Of a stretch of 64,000 nt of DNA, positions 35,289 through 44,239 are shown in pieces. Below the pieces are notes generated by a model, which saw nothing but the letters and a program-made list of their open reading frames with translations, made no database searches and had not been told where the DNA came from. Position 1 is the first letter of the stretch, and every line of letters starts with the position of its first letter. Both the position numbers and the translations under genes were made by a program. Origin of the DNA: Ruminococcus flavefaciens (GTDB taxonomy: Bacteria > Bacillota > Clostridia > Oscillospirales > Ruminococcaceae); contig NZ_FRCT01000001.1 in the NCBI RefSeq assembly GCF_900143025.1, positions 407,554 through 471,553 of the forward strand. Reading direction: 5' to 3'.

Positions 35289-36572
35289 ATGAAAAAAAAT
35301 TATATAGCGTCAGCTTTTTTAATGGCAGCAATGGCAGTTTCAATGACAGGCTGCGGAAATAATAGTTCAGTATCCGAAAACACATCAAAAGGCACAAATG
35401 CAAAGACTGCTGTATCAGACAGTACCGAAACTATAGAAAAGACTGCAAAGGCTGATAAAGCTTCTTCTGAGAATAACGATTCCGCTGAGATAAAGCAGCT
35501 TTCAAACAATACTCAGGAAACCACATTTACAGAGCGTGACCTTGAGCAGACCGCAGATACAAGCGAAGCCAAGAACGTAACAGTTGCCGATAACAAGACA
35601 ATTGACATAACCGATGAGGGCGTGTATACTATAAGCGGCAATGCTGAAAACTGCACTATCAGGGTCAATGCTGACGATTCCGCAAAGGTACAGCTTGTAC
35701 TGGACGGCGTAAGCATAACCAATGATGATTTTCCTGCTATATATGTACTTTCGGCAGACAAGGTGTTCATAACCACTACAGACAGCGAGAATACTCTCAC
35801 AGTCAGCGGACAGTTCACAGCTGACGGCGAGAACAATACCGACGCAGTTATCTACTCCAAGGACGATATTGTTCTCAACGGCACAGGCACTCTCAATGTT
35901 ACCTCTTATTACGGCAACGGTATCACAAGCAAGGACGATATGAAGATAACAGGCGGAACATACAATATCAAGGCTGCTCTGGACGCATTTGAAGCTAACG
36001 ATACTATTTCGGTTTATGACGGAAATTTCAATATCACCACAAACAAAGACGGTTTCCACTGCGAGAATGACGAAGCCGAGGGAAGTATCACTATCTCAGG
36101 CGGTTCATTCACTATCAACAGCGTAAGCGACGGCATACAGGCTTGTGCAGTTCTTCAGATAGACGGCGGCGATTTCAATATCACAGCCGCAGAAGGTCTT
36201 GAAGCTACATACATAGTTATCAATGACGGCAATATCACTATAGATGCCAGCGATGACGGAATAAACGCTGTAACAAATACAAATGCTTACGAAACAGCAA
36301 TAGTTTTCAACGGCGGAAATATCAATGTCTCAGTAGGTCAGGGCGATACGGACGCCATTGACTCCAACGGCTCAATCTATGTGAACGGCGGAACGATAAA
36401 TGTTACTGCTCAGATGTCCTCCTTCGATTATGACAAAACAGCTGAATTCAACGGAGGTACAATCATAGTCAATGGACAGGAAGTTTCTGAGATACCACAG
36501 AGCATGATGGGCGGCGGTATGCGTGGCGGTATGAACGGCGGCTTCGGCGGCGGACGCGGCGGCAGATTCTGA
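35289..36572 (+). CDS. Cthe_2159-like beta-helix polysaccharide-binding lipoprotein
   Basis: The 427-residue product has a lipoprotein signal peptide (lipobox 'MTGC', Cys near 24), a low-complexity linker (to about 100) and a repetitive beta-helix from about 110 to 395 with recurring 'GG(T/S/D)(F/I)NI' turns such as 'ITGGTYNIKA', 'ISGGSFTINS' and 'IDGGDFNITA'. This is the pattern of the Cthe_2159 family, whose Clostridium thermocellum member binds polygalacturonate and cellulose. The tail is rich in Gly, Met and Arg. The start at 35289 has GAAAGGAAG before it and gives the lipoprotein signal; a longer frame upstream lacks both. It leads a same-strand block with ApbE and a redox membrane protein. 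Confidence 0.8.
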   Translation: MKKNYIASAFLMAAMAVSMTGCGNNSSVSENTSKGTNAKTAVSDSTETIEKTAKADKASSENNDSAEIKQLSNNTQETTFTERDLEQTADTSEAKNVTVADNKTIDITDEGVYTISGNAENCTIRVNADDSAKVQLVLDGVSITNDDFPAIYVLSADKVFITTTDSENTLTVSGQFTADGENNTDAVIYSKDDIVLNGTGTLNVTSYYGNGITSKDDMKITGGTYNIKAALDAFEANDTISVYDGNFNITTNKDGFHCENDEAEGSITISGGSFTINSVSDGIQACAVLQIDGGDFNITAAEGLEATYIVINDGNITIDASDDGINAVTNTNAYETAIVFNGGNINVSVGQGDTDAIDSNGSIYVNGGTINVTAQMSSFDYDKTAEFNGGTIIVNGQEVSEIPQSMMGGGMRGGMNGGFGGGRGGRF

Positions 36573-36589
36573 CAGCATGAGGTGATATT

Positions 36590-37507
36590 ATGATCGGCAC
36601 TGTTCGGACTCAGAAGCTGTTCTTCGCAATGGGGACAGTCAATACCATAACTGTATTTGAGGAATCAGATGAAGCTCTGTCAGCCGCAAAGGAACGAGTA
36701 AAAGACCTTGACCGCAAACTGTCGGCATATTCCCACGACAGCGAGATATACGCAATAAACAGCCGTGCAGGCGTAGCTTCTGTGGCTGTATCAATGGACA
36801 CTTTCAGGCTCATAAAACATTCCGTAATGTATTCAAGGCTGACGGAGGGGCTGTTCGATATAACATCAAGACCGCTGTCACAGCTGTGGAAAAATGCGGT
36901 AAAAAGCGGAAATCTTCCTGATGAAAGTACACTTGATGAAGTACGAAAGCTTGTAAACTACAGGGACATTATCCTCGATTATCAAAAACGCACAGTAATG
37001 CTGAAAAACAAGGGACAGCAGATAGACCTCGGAGCTATAGCAAAGGGATATGCCGCAGACGAAGTCAGGAATATACTTCACGTCTACGGCGTAGAAAATG
37101 CCCTCATCAATTTCGGCGGAACTGTTATCAATATAGGACAGCAGCGGAATATCGGCATACAAAAGCCATTTGCCCCTAACGGGCGATCCGCTGCTTCAAT
37201 AAAAATCGAAAACGGAAAAGCTGTTGTATCATCGGGACTTTACGAGCAGTTCTGCATCATAAACGACAGTTTTATACATCATATAGCTGATATACGAACA
37301 GGCAAGTCCTCGGATTCGGGACTGCTCGGTGTTACTCTTGTGGGAGATAACGCCGAGGAGCTTGATGCACTTGCAACTGCTGCTTTCATAATGGGAGCAG
37401 AAAAAAGCATGGAGCTCCTGAAACAGCGTAATATCGAAGCATTATTCATTACAGACGACAAAAAACTCTACGTCACTGAAAATCTCAGAGAAAGAATAAG
37501 GAAGTGA
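36590..37507 (+). CDS. apbE: FAD:protein FMN transferase
   Basis: The 305-residue protein has the ApbE family blocks 'FFAMGTVNTITVF', 'DITSRPLSQLW', 'DLGAIAKGYAADEV' and 'NFGGTVINIG'. ApbE moves FMN from FAD onto a Thr in target proteins, on the outer side of the membrane. No clear signal peptide or lipobox is present, so export is uncertain. Its substrate is very likely the next gene product, which has two acceptor motifs and starts four bases after this stop. AGGTGAT precedes the ATG, 18 bases after the beta-helix gene. Confidence 0.9.
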   Translation: MIGTVRTQKLFFAMGTVNTITVFEESDEALSAAKERVKDLDRKLSAYSHDSEIYAINSRAGVASVAVSMDTFRLIKHSVMYSRLTEGLFDITSRPLSQLWKNAVKSGNLPDESTLDEVRKLVNYRDIILDYQKRTVMLKNKGQQIDLGAIAKGYAADEVRNILHVYGVENALINFGGTVINIGQQRNIGIQKPFAPNGRSAASIKIENGKAVVSSGLYEQFCIINDSFIHHIADIRTGKSSDSGLLGVTLVGDNAEELDALATAAFIMGAEKSMELLKQRNIEALFITDDKKLYVTENLRERIRK

Positions 37508-37511
37508 TAGT

Positions 37512-39128
37512 ATGAAAAAAATATCACCCATACAGATAGTCAGGGCGGTAATTCAGCTGATAGCCTTTGTGACCGTACCTGCCCTGTTTATCACCATATT
37601 CTCGTCAATAGGCGGACTTATAACCTCAATAGCAGGCGGCAGCTTCGTATTTTCAGATAATATCGGCAGAATAATACTGATATCAGGAGTATTTCTCATA
37701 ACGCTTGTCTGGGGAAGATTTTTCTGCGGATTTATCTGCTCTTTCGGTGCAATGCAGGACTTGCTGAATTCCATTGGAAAGCTGATACCATTCAAGATAA
37801 AGGTTCCCGAAAAGGCTGATAAATGGCTCAAGCTCCTGAAATATGCAGTTCTTGCATTTGTTGCGGTCGGAGTATGGGGCTTCTCCGTCACGGACGATAC
37901 AGTATGGAGTCCGTGGGCGGTATTTGGAATTTACAGTTATTTCAGCGGATGGAGCAGTCTGAAATATTTTCTTACACTCGGCGGAGTACTTCTGCTTCTC
38001 ATTATCATAGGCTCGCTGTTCATTGAACGCTTCTTTTGCAGATATCTCTGTCCTCTCGGAGCGCTGTTCTCACTGGTATCACGTTTCAGGATATACAGCC
38101 TGAACCGCAAGCCTGAAAAGTGCGGGAACTGCAAGCTCTGCACAGAAAAGTGCTCAATGGGCATACCTCTTTACAAGTATGATGAGGTCCGCTCGGGCGA
38201 ATGTATAAACTGTATGAAATGCACTTCCGTCTGTCCCAATGAGAATATATCGGCTGACACACTTCCTGCAATATCGGGAACTGTTGCCGTAACGGCTGTG
38301 GCAGGTCTTTACTACGCAGGAGTTCTCACTGCTGTTCCCGATACTGCCGAAGAAAACAAAGTGCAGGTTCAGAATATTGCTGAAGCTGAGACTAACGGCA
38401 TATATACAGACGGAACATATAAAGGCAGCGGAAACGGTTTCAGAGGCAAAACAGAAGTCACGGTAACTGTTGAAAGCGGCGTTATTACCGATATTACGGT
38501 TGATTCATACAAGGACGATAAGGAGTTCTTCCAGAAAGCCAAAAGCGGCGTGATAGCCGATATAATAAAGTCTCAGAGCACAGATGTTGACGCGGTGAGC
38601 GGTGCAACATTCAGCAGCAACGGCATAATCGAAGCAGTGAAAAATGCGCTTGGCGAGGAAATAAGTGAAGTTACTGAAACAGCAACAGAACAAAGCAGAA
38701 AACAGAAAAAGCACAGTGAAGCTACTACAGAAGCTGTTGCTCCCAAAGCAGAAACTACAACCGAAAGTGCGACATCTGATGATAACAATATAGCCTCTGA
38801 TACAGCTGGACAATATGCAGACGGCGTTTATACAGGCACAGGAAACGGCTTCCGCGGTGCGACAAATGTGACGGTTACGGTCGAAAACGGCGAAATTACT
38901 GAAATCACAGTCAATTCATACAGTGATGACGATAAGTTTTTCAGCCGTGCGGAAAGCGGAGTTATAACATCTATCATCAAGTCTCAGAGCACAGATGTTG
39001 ACGCAGTGAGCGGTGCAACATTCAGCAGCAACGGTATAAAGGAAGCTGTTGCTGACGCTCTCGGTATCGAGTTCACAAATCCCAACAGCACACAGCAGAG
39101 AGGTCACGGCGGCAGACATTCTCATTAA
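37512..39128 (+). CDS. Membrane polyferredoxin with two covalent FMN-binding domains
   Basis: The 538-residue protein joins a NapH-like membrane part (about five spans in 1-270, with 'FCGFICSFGA' and 'FCRYLCPLGA'), two 4Fe-4S clusters (C204, C207, C210, C214 and C231, C234, C237, C241) and two tandem FMN-binding domains (about 296-380 and 434-518). Each FMN domain has the acceptor motif 'SGATFSS' (T366 and T503), the site ApbE modifies. A Thr/Glu/Lys-rich linker joins them and the tail is rich in His. It should pass electrons from the cytoplasm or membrane quinones to flavins outside. Upstream apbE and downstream two-component genes complete the set. Confidence 0.9.
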   Translation: MKKISPIQIVRAVIQLIAFVTVPALFITIFSSIGGLITSIAGGSFVFSDNIGRIILISGVFLITLVWGRFFCGFICSFGAMQDLLNSIGKLIPFKIKVPEKADKWLKLLKYAVLAFVAVGVWGFSVTDDTVWSPWAVFGIYSYFSGWSSLKYFLTLGGVLLLLIIIGSLFIERFFCRYLCPLGALFSLVSRFRIYSLNRKPEKCGNCKLCTEKCSMGIPLYKYDEVRSGECINCMKCTSVCPNENISADTLPAISGTVAVTAVAGLYYAGVLTAVPDTAEENKVQVQNIAEAETNGIYTDGTYKGSGNGFRGKTEVTVTVESGVITDITVDSYKDDKEFFQKAKSGVIADIIKSQSTDVDAVSGATFSSNGIIEAVKNALGEEISEVTETATEQSRKQKKHSEATTEAVAPKAETTTESATSDDNNIASDTAGQYADGVYTGTGNGFRGATNVTVTVENGEITEITVNSYSDDDKFFSRAESGVITSIIKSQSTDVDAVSGATFSSNGIKEAVADALGIEFTNPNSTQQRGHGGRHSH

Positions 39129-39135
39129 AATACAG

Positions 39136-39160
39136 GCGCTCTTTACAAAAGAGCGCTTTT
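39136..39160 (+). terminator. Terminator or attenuator before regulator genes
   Basis: GCGCTCTTT and AAAGAGCGC pair around ACA, followed by TTTT. It separates the redox genes from the two-component genes. Confidence 0.75.
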
Positions 39161-39199
39161 CATGTATAATATTTACAATAATAACTGCGGAGGTGTACC

Positions 39200-39877
39200 A
39201 TGCCGAAAATATTGATAGTTGATGATGAGCCGAATATAGTCACTCTCATAAGCCGTTACGCTCAGCGTGATGGGTATGATATCGTTACAGCTTCTGACGG
39301 ACGAGAAGCCATAGATAAGTGCAAGACTGAGAATTTCGACGTTATAATCATGGACGTTATGATGCCCGATACTGACGGCTTCACAGCCTGCAAGAAAATA
39401 AAGGAATTCAAGGATATCCCCGTGATAATGCTCTCCGCAAGAGGTACGGAGTTCGACAAGCTCTTCGGCTTCGAGGTGGGAGTTGACGACTATGTGACAA
39501 AGCCTTTTTCTCCTGTGGAGCTTATGGCGCGTATCAAGGTCGTCATAAGCCGAAAGCCTGTACAAAAGCCTGACAGTGCAGACAGCAGACATATAATCGT
39601 TGACGGCATAGATATAGATACTCTTGGCAGAACAGTGCTGATAGACGGCGAAAAGGCTGACCTTACCGCAAAGGAATACGCTCTTTTTCTTATTCTCGTT
39701 AAGAATAAGGGCATAGTTCTTTCCCGTGACAGGATACTCAACGAAGTGTGGGGCTATGACAGCTTCGGAGTAGACAGAACGGTTGACTGGCAGATAAAGC
39801 TTCTCCGCAGCAAGCTTGGAGCATACCGCGACAGCATAAAAACAGTGCGAGGGGTGGGATATAAATTTGAAGTGTAA
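39200..39877 (+). CDS. OmpR/PhoB-family response regulator
   Basis: The 225-residue regulator has a receiver domain with phosphoacceptor D52 in 'VIIMDVMMPDTDG' and the conserved 'TKPFSP' loop, then a winged-helix domain ending 'TVRGVGYKFEV'. GCGGAGGTG precedes the ATG. The kinase gene overlaps its last 11 bases. Its location just after the redox block suggests it controls those genes, but no binding site could be defined. Confidence 0.93.
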   Translation: MPKILIVDDEPNIVTLISRYAQRDGYDIVTASDGREAIDKCKTENFDVIIMDVMMPDTDGFTACKKIKEFKDIPVIMLSARGTEFDKLFGFEVGVDDYVTKPFSPVELMARIKVVISRKPVQKPDSADSRHIIVDGIDIDTLGRTVLIDGEKADLTAKEYALFLILVKNKGIVLSRDRILNEVWGYDSFGVDRTVDWQIKLLRSKLGAYRDSIKTVRGVGYKFEV

Positions 39878-41300
39878 AACAAATTCATTCCGAAAAAAGC
39901 TGCTCAGCTGGTTCATGTTTTTTACAGTTGTCATATTCACTGTTCTGTGGCTTTTGCAGACGGTCTTCCTGCAAAAATTCTATAATGGCATGATAATCAG
40001 GAACACGATAAAGGTCGCAGATAAAATAGCTTCGGAAGGTCAAAACAGTGATATCACCTCATATATAGACGATATTTCACGGAGCAATTCCATACTTGTA
40101 TTCGTTACCGACACTGACGGGAATATCATTTATAGTTCAGACGAATACAAGAAAGGACACAGAGGCAGATTCAGAGATGAGCGTTCTGATTTCAAAAACG
40201 AGTATCATCAATACAGGGAGCTCCCCGAAAACTATTCGGAATTTCTAAGTGCTGTCAACGCTTCCGACAGCGGTGAAGCCGAGCTGCAAAACGATGATAT
40301 TTACGTTTACGGCAGACTGATAGATTATTACGGCAGCGATGAAAAAGTCGTACTTTATGTGGGGACTACTCTCAATGCTGTCGGATCGACTGCAAGGATC
40401 ATACGCATACAGCTCATGTGGGTAACGCTTCTGTCAATAATCATAGCTTTTGTACTGGCGCTGTTTATGTCCAAAAGCTTTTCAAAGCCTGTTTCGCAGC
40501 TTAATGAAAAAGCTCATAAGCTGGGAGAAAATGATAATGATACGGAGTTCGGTAAGGGCTTCTGTACGGAGCTTGACGAGCTGAACAAAACTCTTGATAC
40601 TACTTCCGAAAAGCTGAAAAAGAACAGAGAATTTCAGAACGAGCTCCTTGCAAACGTATCCCATGATCTGCGTACTCCACTGACTATGATAAAGGGCTAC
40701 GCTGAAATGATAAGAGATATTTCCCGCGAGGACGAAAAGCAGTGCGCCGAGGACGTTGCTGTTATCGTAGAGGAAACGGACAGGCTGACTGCCCTTGTGA
40801 ACGAGATACTTGAATATTCCGAGCTGCAAATGTCCGACAGGGAAGCTGTGATGAATGACGTTGATCTCAGCGAAACTGTATCATCTGTGGCTGACAGCTT
40901 CGGAAAGCTTTATTCAAAGGACGGATATGACTTTGAACGTAATATTGCTGACAGTATCCATGTAAAGGGCAATATTTCACGGCTGCAAAGAGCGATTTAT
41001 AATCTGCTTGACAATGCCGTCCGCCATGCGGGGGAGGACAAGTGGGTAGGTATTTCGCTGAGAACTGATAATGGCAAGGCGATTATTGAGATATCAGACC
41101 ACGGCAGCGGTATCGCTCCCGAAGAACTCGGGCATATCTGGGACAGATACTATACCAAGCGTCAGCGCAGCGGCAAGGGCGTTTCGGGACTTGGGCTTGC
41201 TATCGTAAAGCAGATCGTCAGCCAGCATAACGGCGTCTGCAAGGCTGATTCCGAGGTAGGTGCAGGCAGCGTTTTCAGTATAGAATTAGATGTGGAATGA
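39867..41300 (+). CDS. Sensor histidine kinase with extracytoplasmic sensor domain
   Basis: The 477-residue kinase has spans at about 12-33 and 181-203 around an outside domain of about 145 residues that looks PAS/Cache-like ('ILVFVTDTDGNIIYSS'). A HAMP region follows, then H266 in 'VSHDLRTPLTMIKG', N box 'NLLDNAVRHA' and G box 'GVSGLGLAIVKQIV'. A TTG start at 39867 is chosen: AGGGGTGGGA lies about seven bases ahead and it keeps the basic residues before the first span, while the first ATG is inside that span. It overlaps the regulator gene by 11 bases, so translation is probably coupled. Confidence 0.9.
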   Translation: MKCKTNSFRKKLLSWFMFFTVVIFTVLWLLQTVFLQKFYNGMIIRNTIKVADKIASEGQNSDITSYIDDISRSNSILVFVTDTDGNIIYSSDEYKKGHRGRFRDERSDFKNEYHQYRELPENYSEFLSAVNASDSGEAELQNDDIYVYGRLIDYYGSDEKVVLYVGTTLNAVGSTARIIRIQLMWVTLLSIIIAFVLALFMSKSFSKPVSQLNEKAHKLGENDNDTEFGKGFCTELDELNKTLDTTSEKLKKNREFQNELLANVSHDLRTPLTMIKGYAEMIRDISREDEKQCAEDVAVIVEETDRLTALVNEILEYSELQMSDREAVMNDVDLSETVSSVADSFGKLYSKDGYDFERNIADSIHVKGNISRLQRAIYNLLDNAVRHAGEDKWVGISLRTDNGKAIIEISDHGSGIAPEELGHIWDRYYTKRQRSGKGVSGLGLAIVKQIVSQHNGVCKADSEVGAGSVFSIELDVE

Positions 41301-41335
41301 TATTCACGTCAATGTGTTTATCTGAATAAAAAATG

Positions 41336-41368
41336 AGTCCTCACAGTTTCGGCTGTGAGGACTTTTTG
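41336..41368 (+). terminator. Rho-independent terminator
   Basis: AGTCCTCACAG and CTGTGAGGACT pair around TTTCGG, followed by TTTTT. Confidence 0.9.
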
Positions 41369-41394
41369 TCTTGTGATGACAGCGGAATTGAATA

Positions 41395-41530
41395 AGCCCT
41401 GCCCCAACGCGGTACAAGGCTTATTCTGACTATTTACTGGGTAAACCTTTCTGAATAAAGGCTTTTCTCAATAATCAGTACAAATTGCTGTATGGTCATC
41501 ATAGTTAAAAAGAGTGGTTTTTAACTGTAT
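41395..41530. repeat. Degraded second copy of the MITE-like element (right half)
   Basis: Bases about 41450-41525 match the right end of the element at 25621-25925: an 'AACCTTTCTGAATAAAGG' hairpin in the same place, then 'AAATTGCTGTATGG', then a 'GTTAA' and a T/G-rich end. The left half is missing or unrecognisable. It sits just downstream of the minus-strand dockerin gene. Confidence 0.5.
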
Positions 41531-41533
41531 ATT

Positions 41534-42421
41534 TTACTTTTTCAGATATTCTTCCAGGCTTTTTGATTCTCCCTTAGGGGCTGTAGAAGTATACGCATAG
41601 TAAGCAAGTATATTTGAGGCATCAATGGAATTGATCATTTTGTCATTATTAACGTCAGCTGAAAGCTTCTGATCTTCAGTGTATTTTCCGATTTGATTTG
41701 TGGATATCTGAGCATAATATGCAAGTATCGAAGAAGCATCGACTGCGTCGATTTTTCCGTCAGCGTTTACATCTCCAAGTGTTTCAATTTCGATAGTTTC
41801 GATTTTGCTGTCGGGAGCAGGACCGTAACGGAAAGTTATTCCTTTGTAAACAAGAGGATTCTGCTCAGTCCACACAGATATGAGCTGATACAGTCTTACC
41901 ATTGAATCCTCATCAGTAACAGACGGATCGAGTTCAACATCTATTGATGCGACTTTTACGTAAGTATCCTTAGTATTACCGTCGGCATCGGTTTCAGACT
42001 TTTTATAGAACGCAAAATCATTATTTTCAGTATCGATTTTGTAATATTTTTCCGGCATATTCAGATCTGATGCGATCTTCTCAAAGTCATAATCATAGTA
42101 GTTTTTTCTGTTCAGATCGCTTGCTTTTTCACTTTCAAGCAGATCGGTCACGCCTTTGAGCATATAGTCCTTTGGCATAACTGCTACCCATTTTTCGCGT
42201 CTGATCTCGAGTGTTGATTTAGCTGCTTCTTTGCTTATATATGTCAGATCATGCTCTGAACAATACTGCTCAAGTTCATTTTCCTCTAAAGCATATAATT
42301 CCTCAAATGTCATTGTTCCTGATGAAGCGGCAGCCGATATTGATGCTGTGACGGGAAGCATGGCTGTTCCAACCGGTATTGCTGCGCACATCAAAGCTGC
42401 TATTATTCTTTTATCTTTCAT
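41534..42421 (-). CDS. Secreted dockerin protein, unknown N-terminal domain
   Basis: The 295-residue protein has a signal peptide (1-31), a domain of about 175 residues I do not recognise (rich in charged and aromatic residues, 'REKWVAVMPKDYML', 'YYDYDFEKIASDLNM') and a dockerin at about 214-283 with two unusually alike halves, 'DVNADGKIDAVDASSILAYY' and 'DVNNDKMINSIDASNILAYY'. The second half has Lys in place of the usual Gly in its calcium loop. A strong AAGGAGG site precedes the ATG. It should be a structural or accessory cellulosome component; no catalytic motif is visible. Confidence 0.8.
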   Translation of the reverse strand: MKDKRIIAALMCAAIPVGTAMLPVTASISAAASSGTMTFEELYALEENELEQYCSEHDLTYISKEAAKSTLEIRREKWVAVMPKDYMLKGVTDLLESEKASDLNRKNYYDYDFEKIASDLNMPEKYYKIDTENNDFAFYKKSETDADGNTKDTYVKVASIDVELDPSVTDEDSMVRLYQLISVWTEQNPLVYKGITFRYGPAPDSKIETIEIETLGDVNADGKIDAVDASSILAYYAQISTNQIGKYTEDQKLSADVNNDKMINSIDASNILAYYAYTSTAPKGESKSLEEYLKK

Positions 42422-42596
42422 GATATGCCTCCTTTTTGATATCTGTAATTTTTCCTATAACGGTCATTATCTTCTCAAGGTGCTTAACGCCGATGCCTTT
42501 GATCTTGCTGAGTCCTGACTCAAGAGCCGGGATATCAATGGTTTTGCCCTGTTCTCCGAGCAGTTCAGCTCCATATTGAAGAATGAACTTTATCAT
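42411..42596 (-). CDS. Small protein with helix-hairpin-helix-like motif
   Basis: A 61-residue frame ends 11 bases inside the start of the dockerin gene. It contains 'LSKIKGIGVKHLEKIMTVI', which resembles a helix-hairpin-helix DNA-binding motif (KGIG turn). AAGAGG lies only one base before the ATG, which is closer than usual. It may be a leader peptide coupled to the dockerin gene or a fragment of a larger DNA-binding protein. Confidence 0.4.
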   Translation of the reverse strand: MIKFILQYGAELLGEQGKTIDIPALESGLSKIKGIGVKHLEKIMTVIGKITDIKKEAYHER

Positions 42597-42914
42597 TCCT
42601 CTTAAAATTTATTATATCATAATACAGATATAATGTAAATACATAAAGCAAAATTGCTCCTGAATGGCGGTCATCTTATTATACATAGATCCAAGGATAT
42701 TATCCTAAAATTCTTCCTGAAAACCGATAGCAGCGAGAGAAGATTTATTCTGAACGATGCGATGTATTCATGTCTTAAAGCTCTTAAAGCGGAGCAGGAG
42801 AATATGATACGCGAGACCAATAACTTGACATTATAATATATGGAAGAGTATAATATGGTTATTAAATGACGAAGCAAGACGGCGTTGAATGATTATAACG
42901 AAGAGGAGAAAGAT

Positions 42915-44141
42915 ATGGGTTTTAATTTTTTCAAAAAGAAAAACAAAGAGATCAATAAACCTGCTGAACCTGTTATCCCAGAAAAGCCTAAAATGCTGAC
43001 TAAAGAAGAAATACTCCACAGAATACTTGATGGAGACTTTTCAAACTTGATAGAACTTAAATCCGAAATCAAAGACGAGATCATATATATTCCTGAATTG
43101 GAAATGAGTATCAAGCCATTAGTGCTTGACGTTAAAGAGAGAATTGTTTGCCTTGGTTTTGATATGTACATTGATGCCATGAAAATGCATTTCACCGAAA
43201 ACAGTACAGGCTTGGGACAGGACTGTGAAGCCGCTTACGCATTAGCTGTGGGTACTTTCGCCTTTTCGTTTATGCGTGGATTGAAAGCGGTAGCTGATAA
43301 TTATGTTAAATGCAGGATGACGTCAGAATTTGCAGGACATTCGCACTCATGGAGCGTTTACAGCAGTGATGCTGTTCGTACAGGCTATAAAGGTGGAGCC
43401 CGACAAGCCTCTTATTATTGGGAACTTATTAATGAGGACATTATCAAGCGTCTCGGTAATCAGAAAGCTGTATGCGTAAAGATTTTCAATTCCTCCATTG
43501 GATCAAAAGTTATCGGTGAATGCAGGATCAATGATATCCTTGTACCTGAGCTTGGAGATAAAATTGCTGAAATCGCCAAGAAATGGGAAACGGACGGATA
43601 TGTAACAGAAAAGCAGTATTTCTTTATCGTTCAGGACGATGATACCATTTCCGAGTATCCTTATGCAGGGAAAGAGGACAAGGAGAAGCTTCGTTCAAAT
43701 GTCGCTGAATTTCTAAAAAACTTCAATAAGGTAACCACGCGCGAAGATTTTGACAATATTATTGAAGCTACCTCAGCTGTTACCGGTGATAAATTGCTTG
43801 CAGAAGAATGCTTCTATTTTATACCGCAGATATGTGGAGAAAAGTTCTTTGACGGAGCTTTTATATACAGTGATGAGTTAAAATTTGTGTATCCTGATAA
43901 TACTGCTATCACTTCGTATAAATGTCAGATCTCGGACTATATTCCTGTCACTGATGCTGTTTATGATTTGCTAAATTCAAAAATACTCGGAGAAGATACA
44001 GATCGTGTTTATGGCAGGCTTGCAGCAGTAAGTTCGCTGTTCGATGCATATGAACAGGTGAAGGAAAAGGTTGAAAATCCAAAAGATATTAAGGTGAATT
44101 ATATACAGTTTAATGTACCTGAGGATTTCGAGGTAAGATAG
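42915..44141 (+). CDS. Hypothetical protein, 408 residues
   Basis: The product starts 'MGFNFFKKKNKEI', a basic N-terminus common in Firmicutes cytoplasmic proteins, and has no signal peptide or span. Two conserved-looking parts are an N-terminal domain (about 50-250, with 'AGHSHSWSVYSSDAV' and 'GGARQASYYWELI') and an acidic C-terminal domain (about 260-400). I do not recognise the family. The ATG at 42915 has AGAGGAG six bases ahead and is preferred to one 30 bases earlier. It lies 98 bases before the HNH-ATPase gene on the same strand, but a separate promoter-like TATAAT lies in the gap, so a shared role is possible but unproved. The gap 42597-42914 holds no other convincing gene. Confidence 0.6.
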   Translation: MGFNFFKKKNKEINKPAEPVIPEKPKMLTKEEILHRILDGDFSNLIELKSEIKDEIIYIPELEMSIKPLVLDVKERIVCLGFDMYIDAMKMHFTENSTGLGQDCEAAYALAVGTFAFSFMRGLKAVADNYVKCRMTSEFAGHSHSWSVYSSDAVRTGYKGGARQASYYWELINEDIIKRLGNQKAVCVKIFNSSIGSKVIGECRINDILVPELGDKIAEIAKKWETDGYVTEKQYFFIVQDDDTISEYPYAGKEDKEKLRSNVAEFLKNFNKVTTREDFDNIIEATSAVTGDKLLAEECFYFIPQICGEKFFDGAFIYSDELKFVYPDNTAITSYKCQISDYIPVTDAVYDLLNSKILGEDTDRVYGRLAAVSSLFDAYEQVKEKVENPKDIKVNYIQFNVPEDFEVR

Positions 44142-44239
44142 ATGACAAAAAATTATTAATGTGGTATAATTAGCGTTGTGTATATAATATTATAAGTTTT
44201 TATATGTAACACATTTGCAATATGATCGGAGGATATGAT

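Noticed and set aside
42654..42836. 60-residue plus-strand frame before the hypothetical gene
   Set aside because: No ribosome binding site and no recognisable motif. It may be a leftover of a lost gene but the support is too weak.
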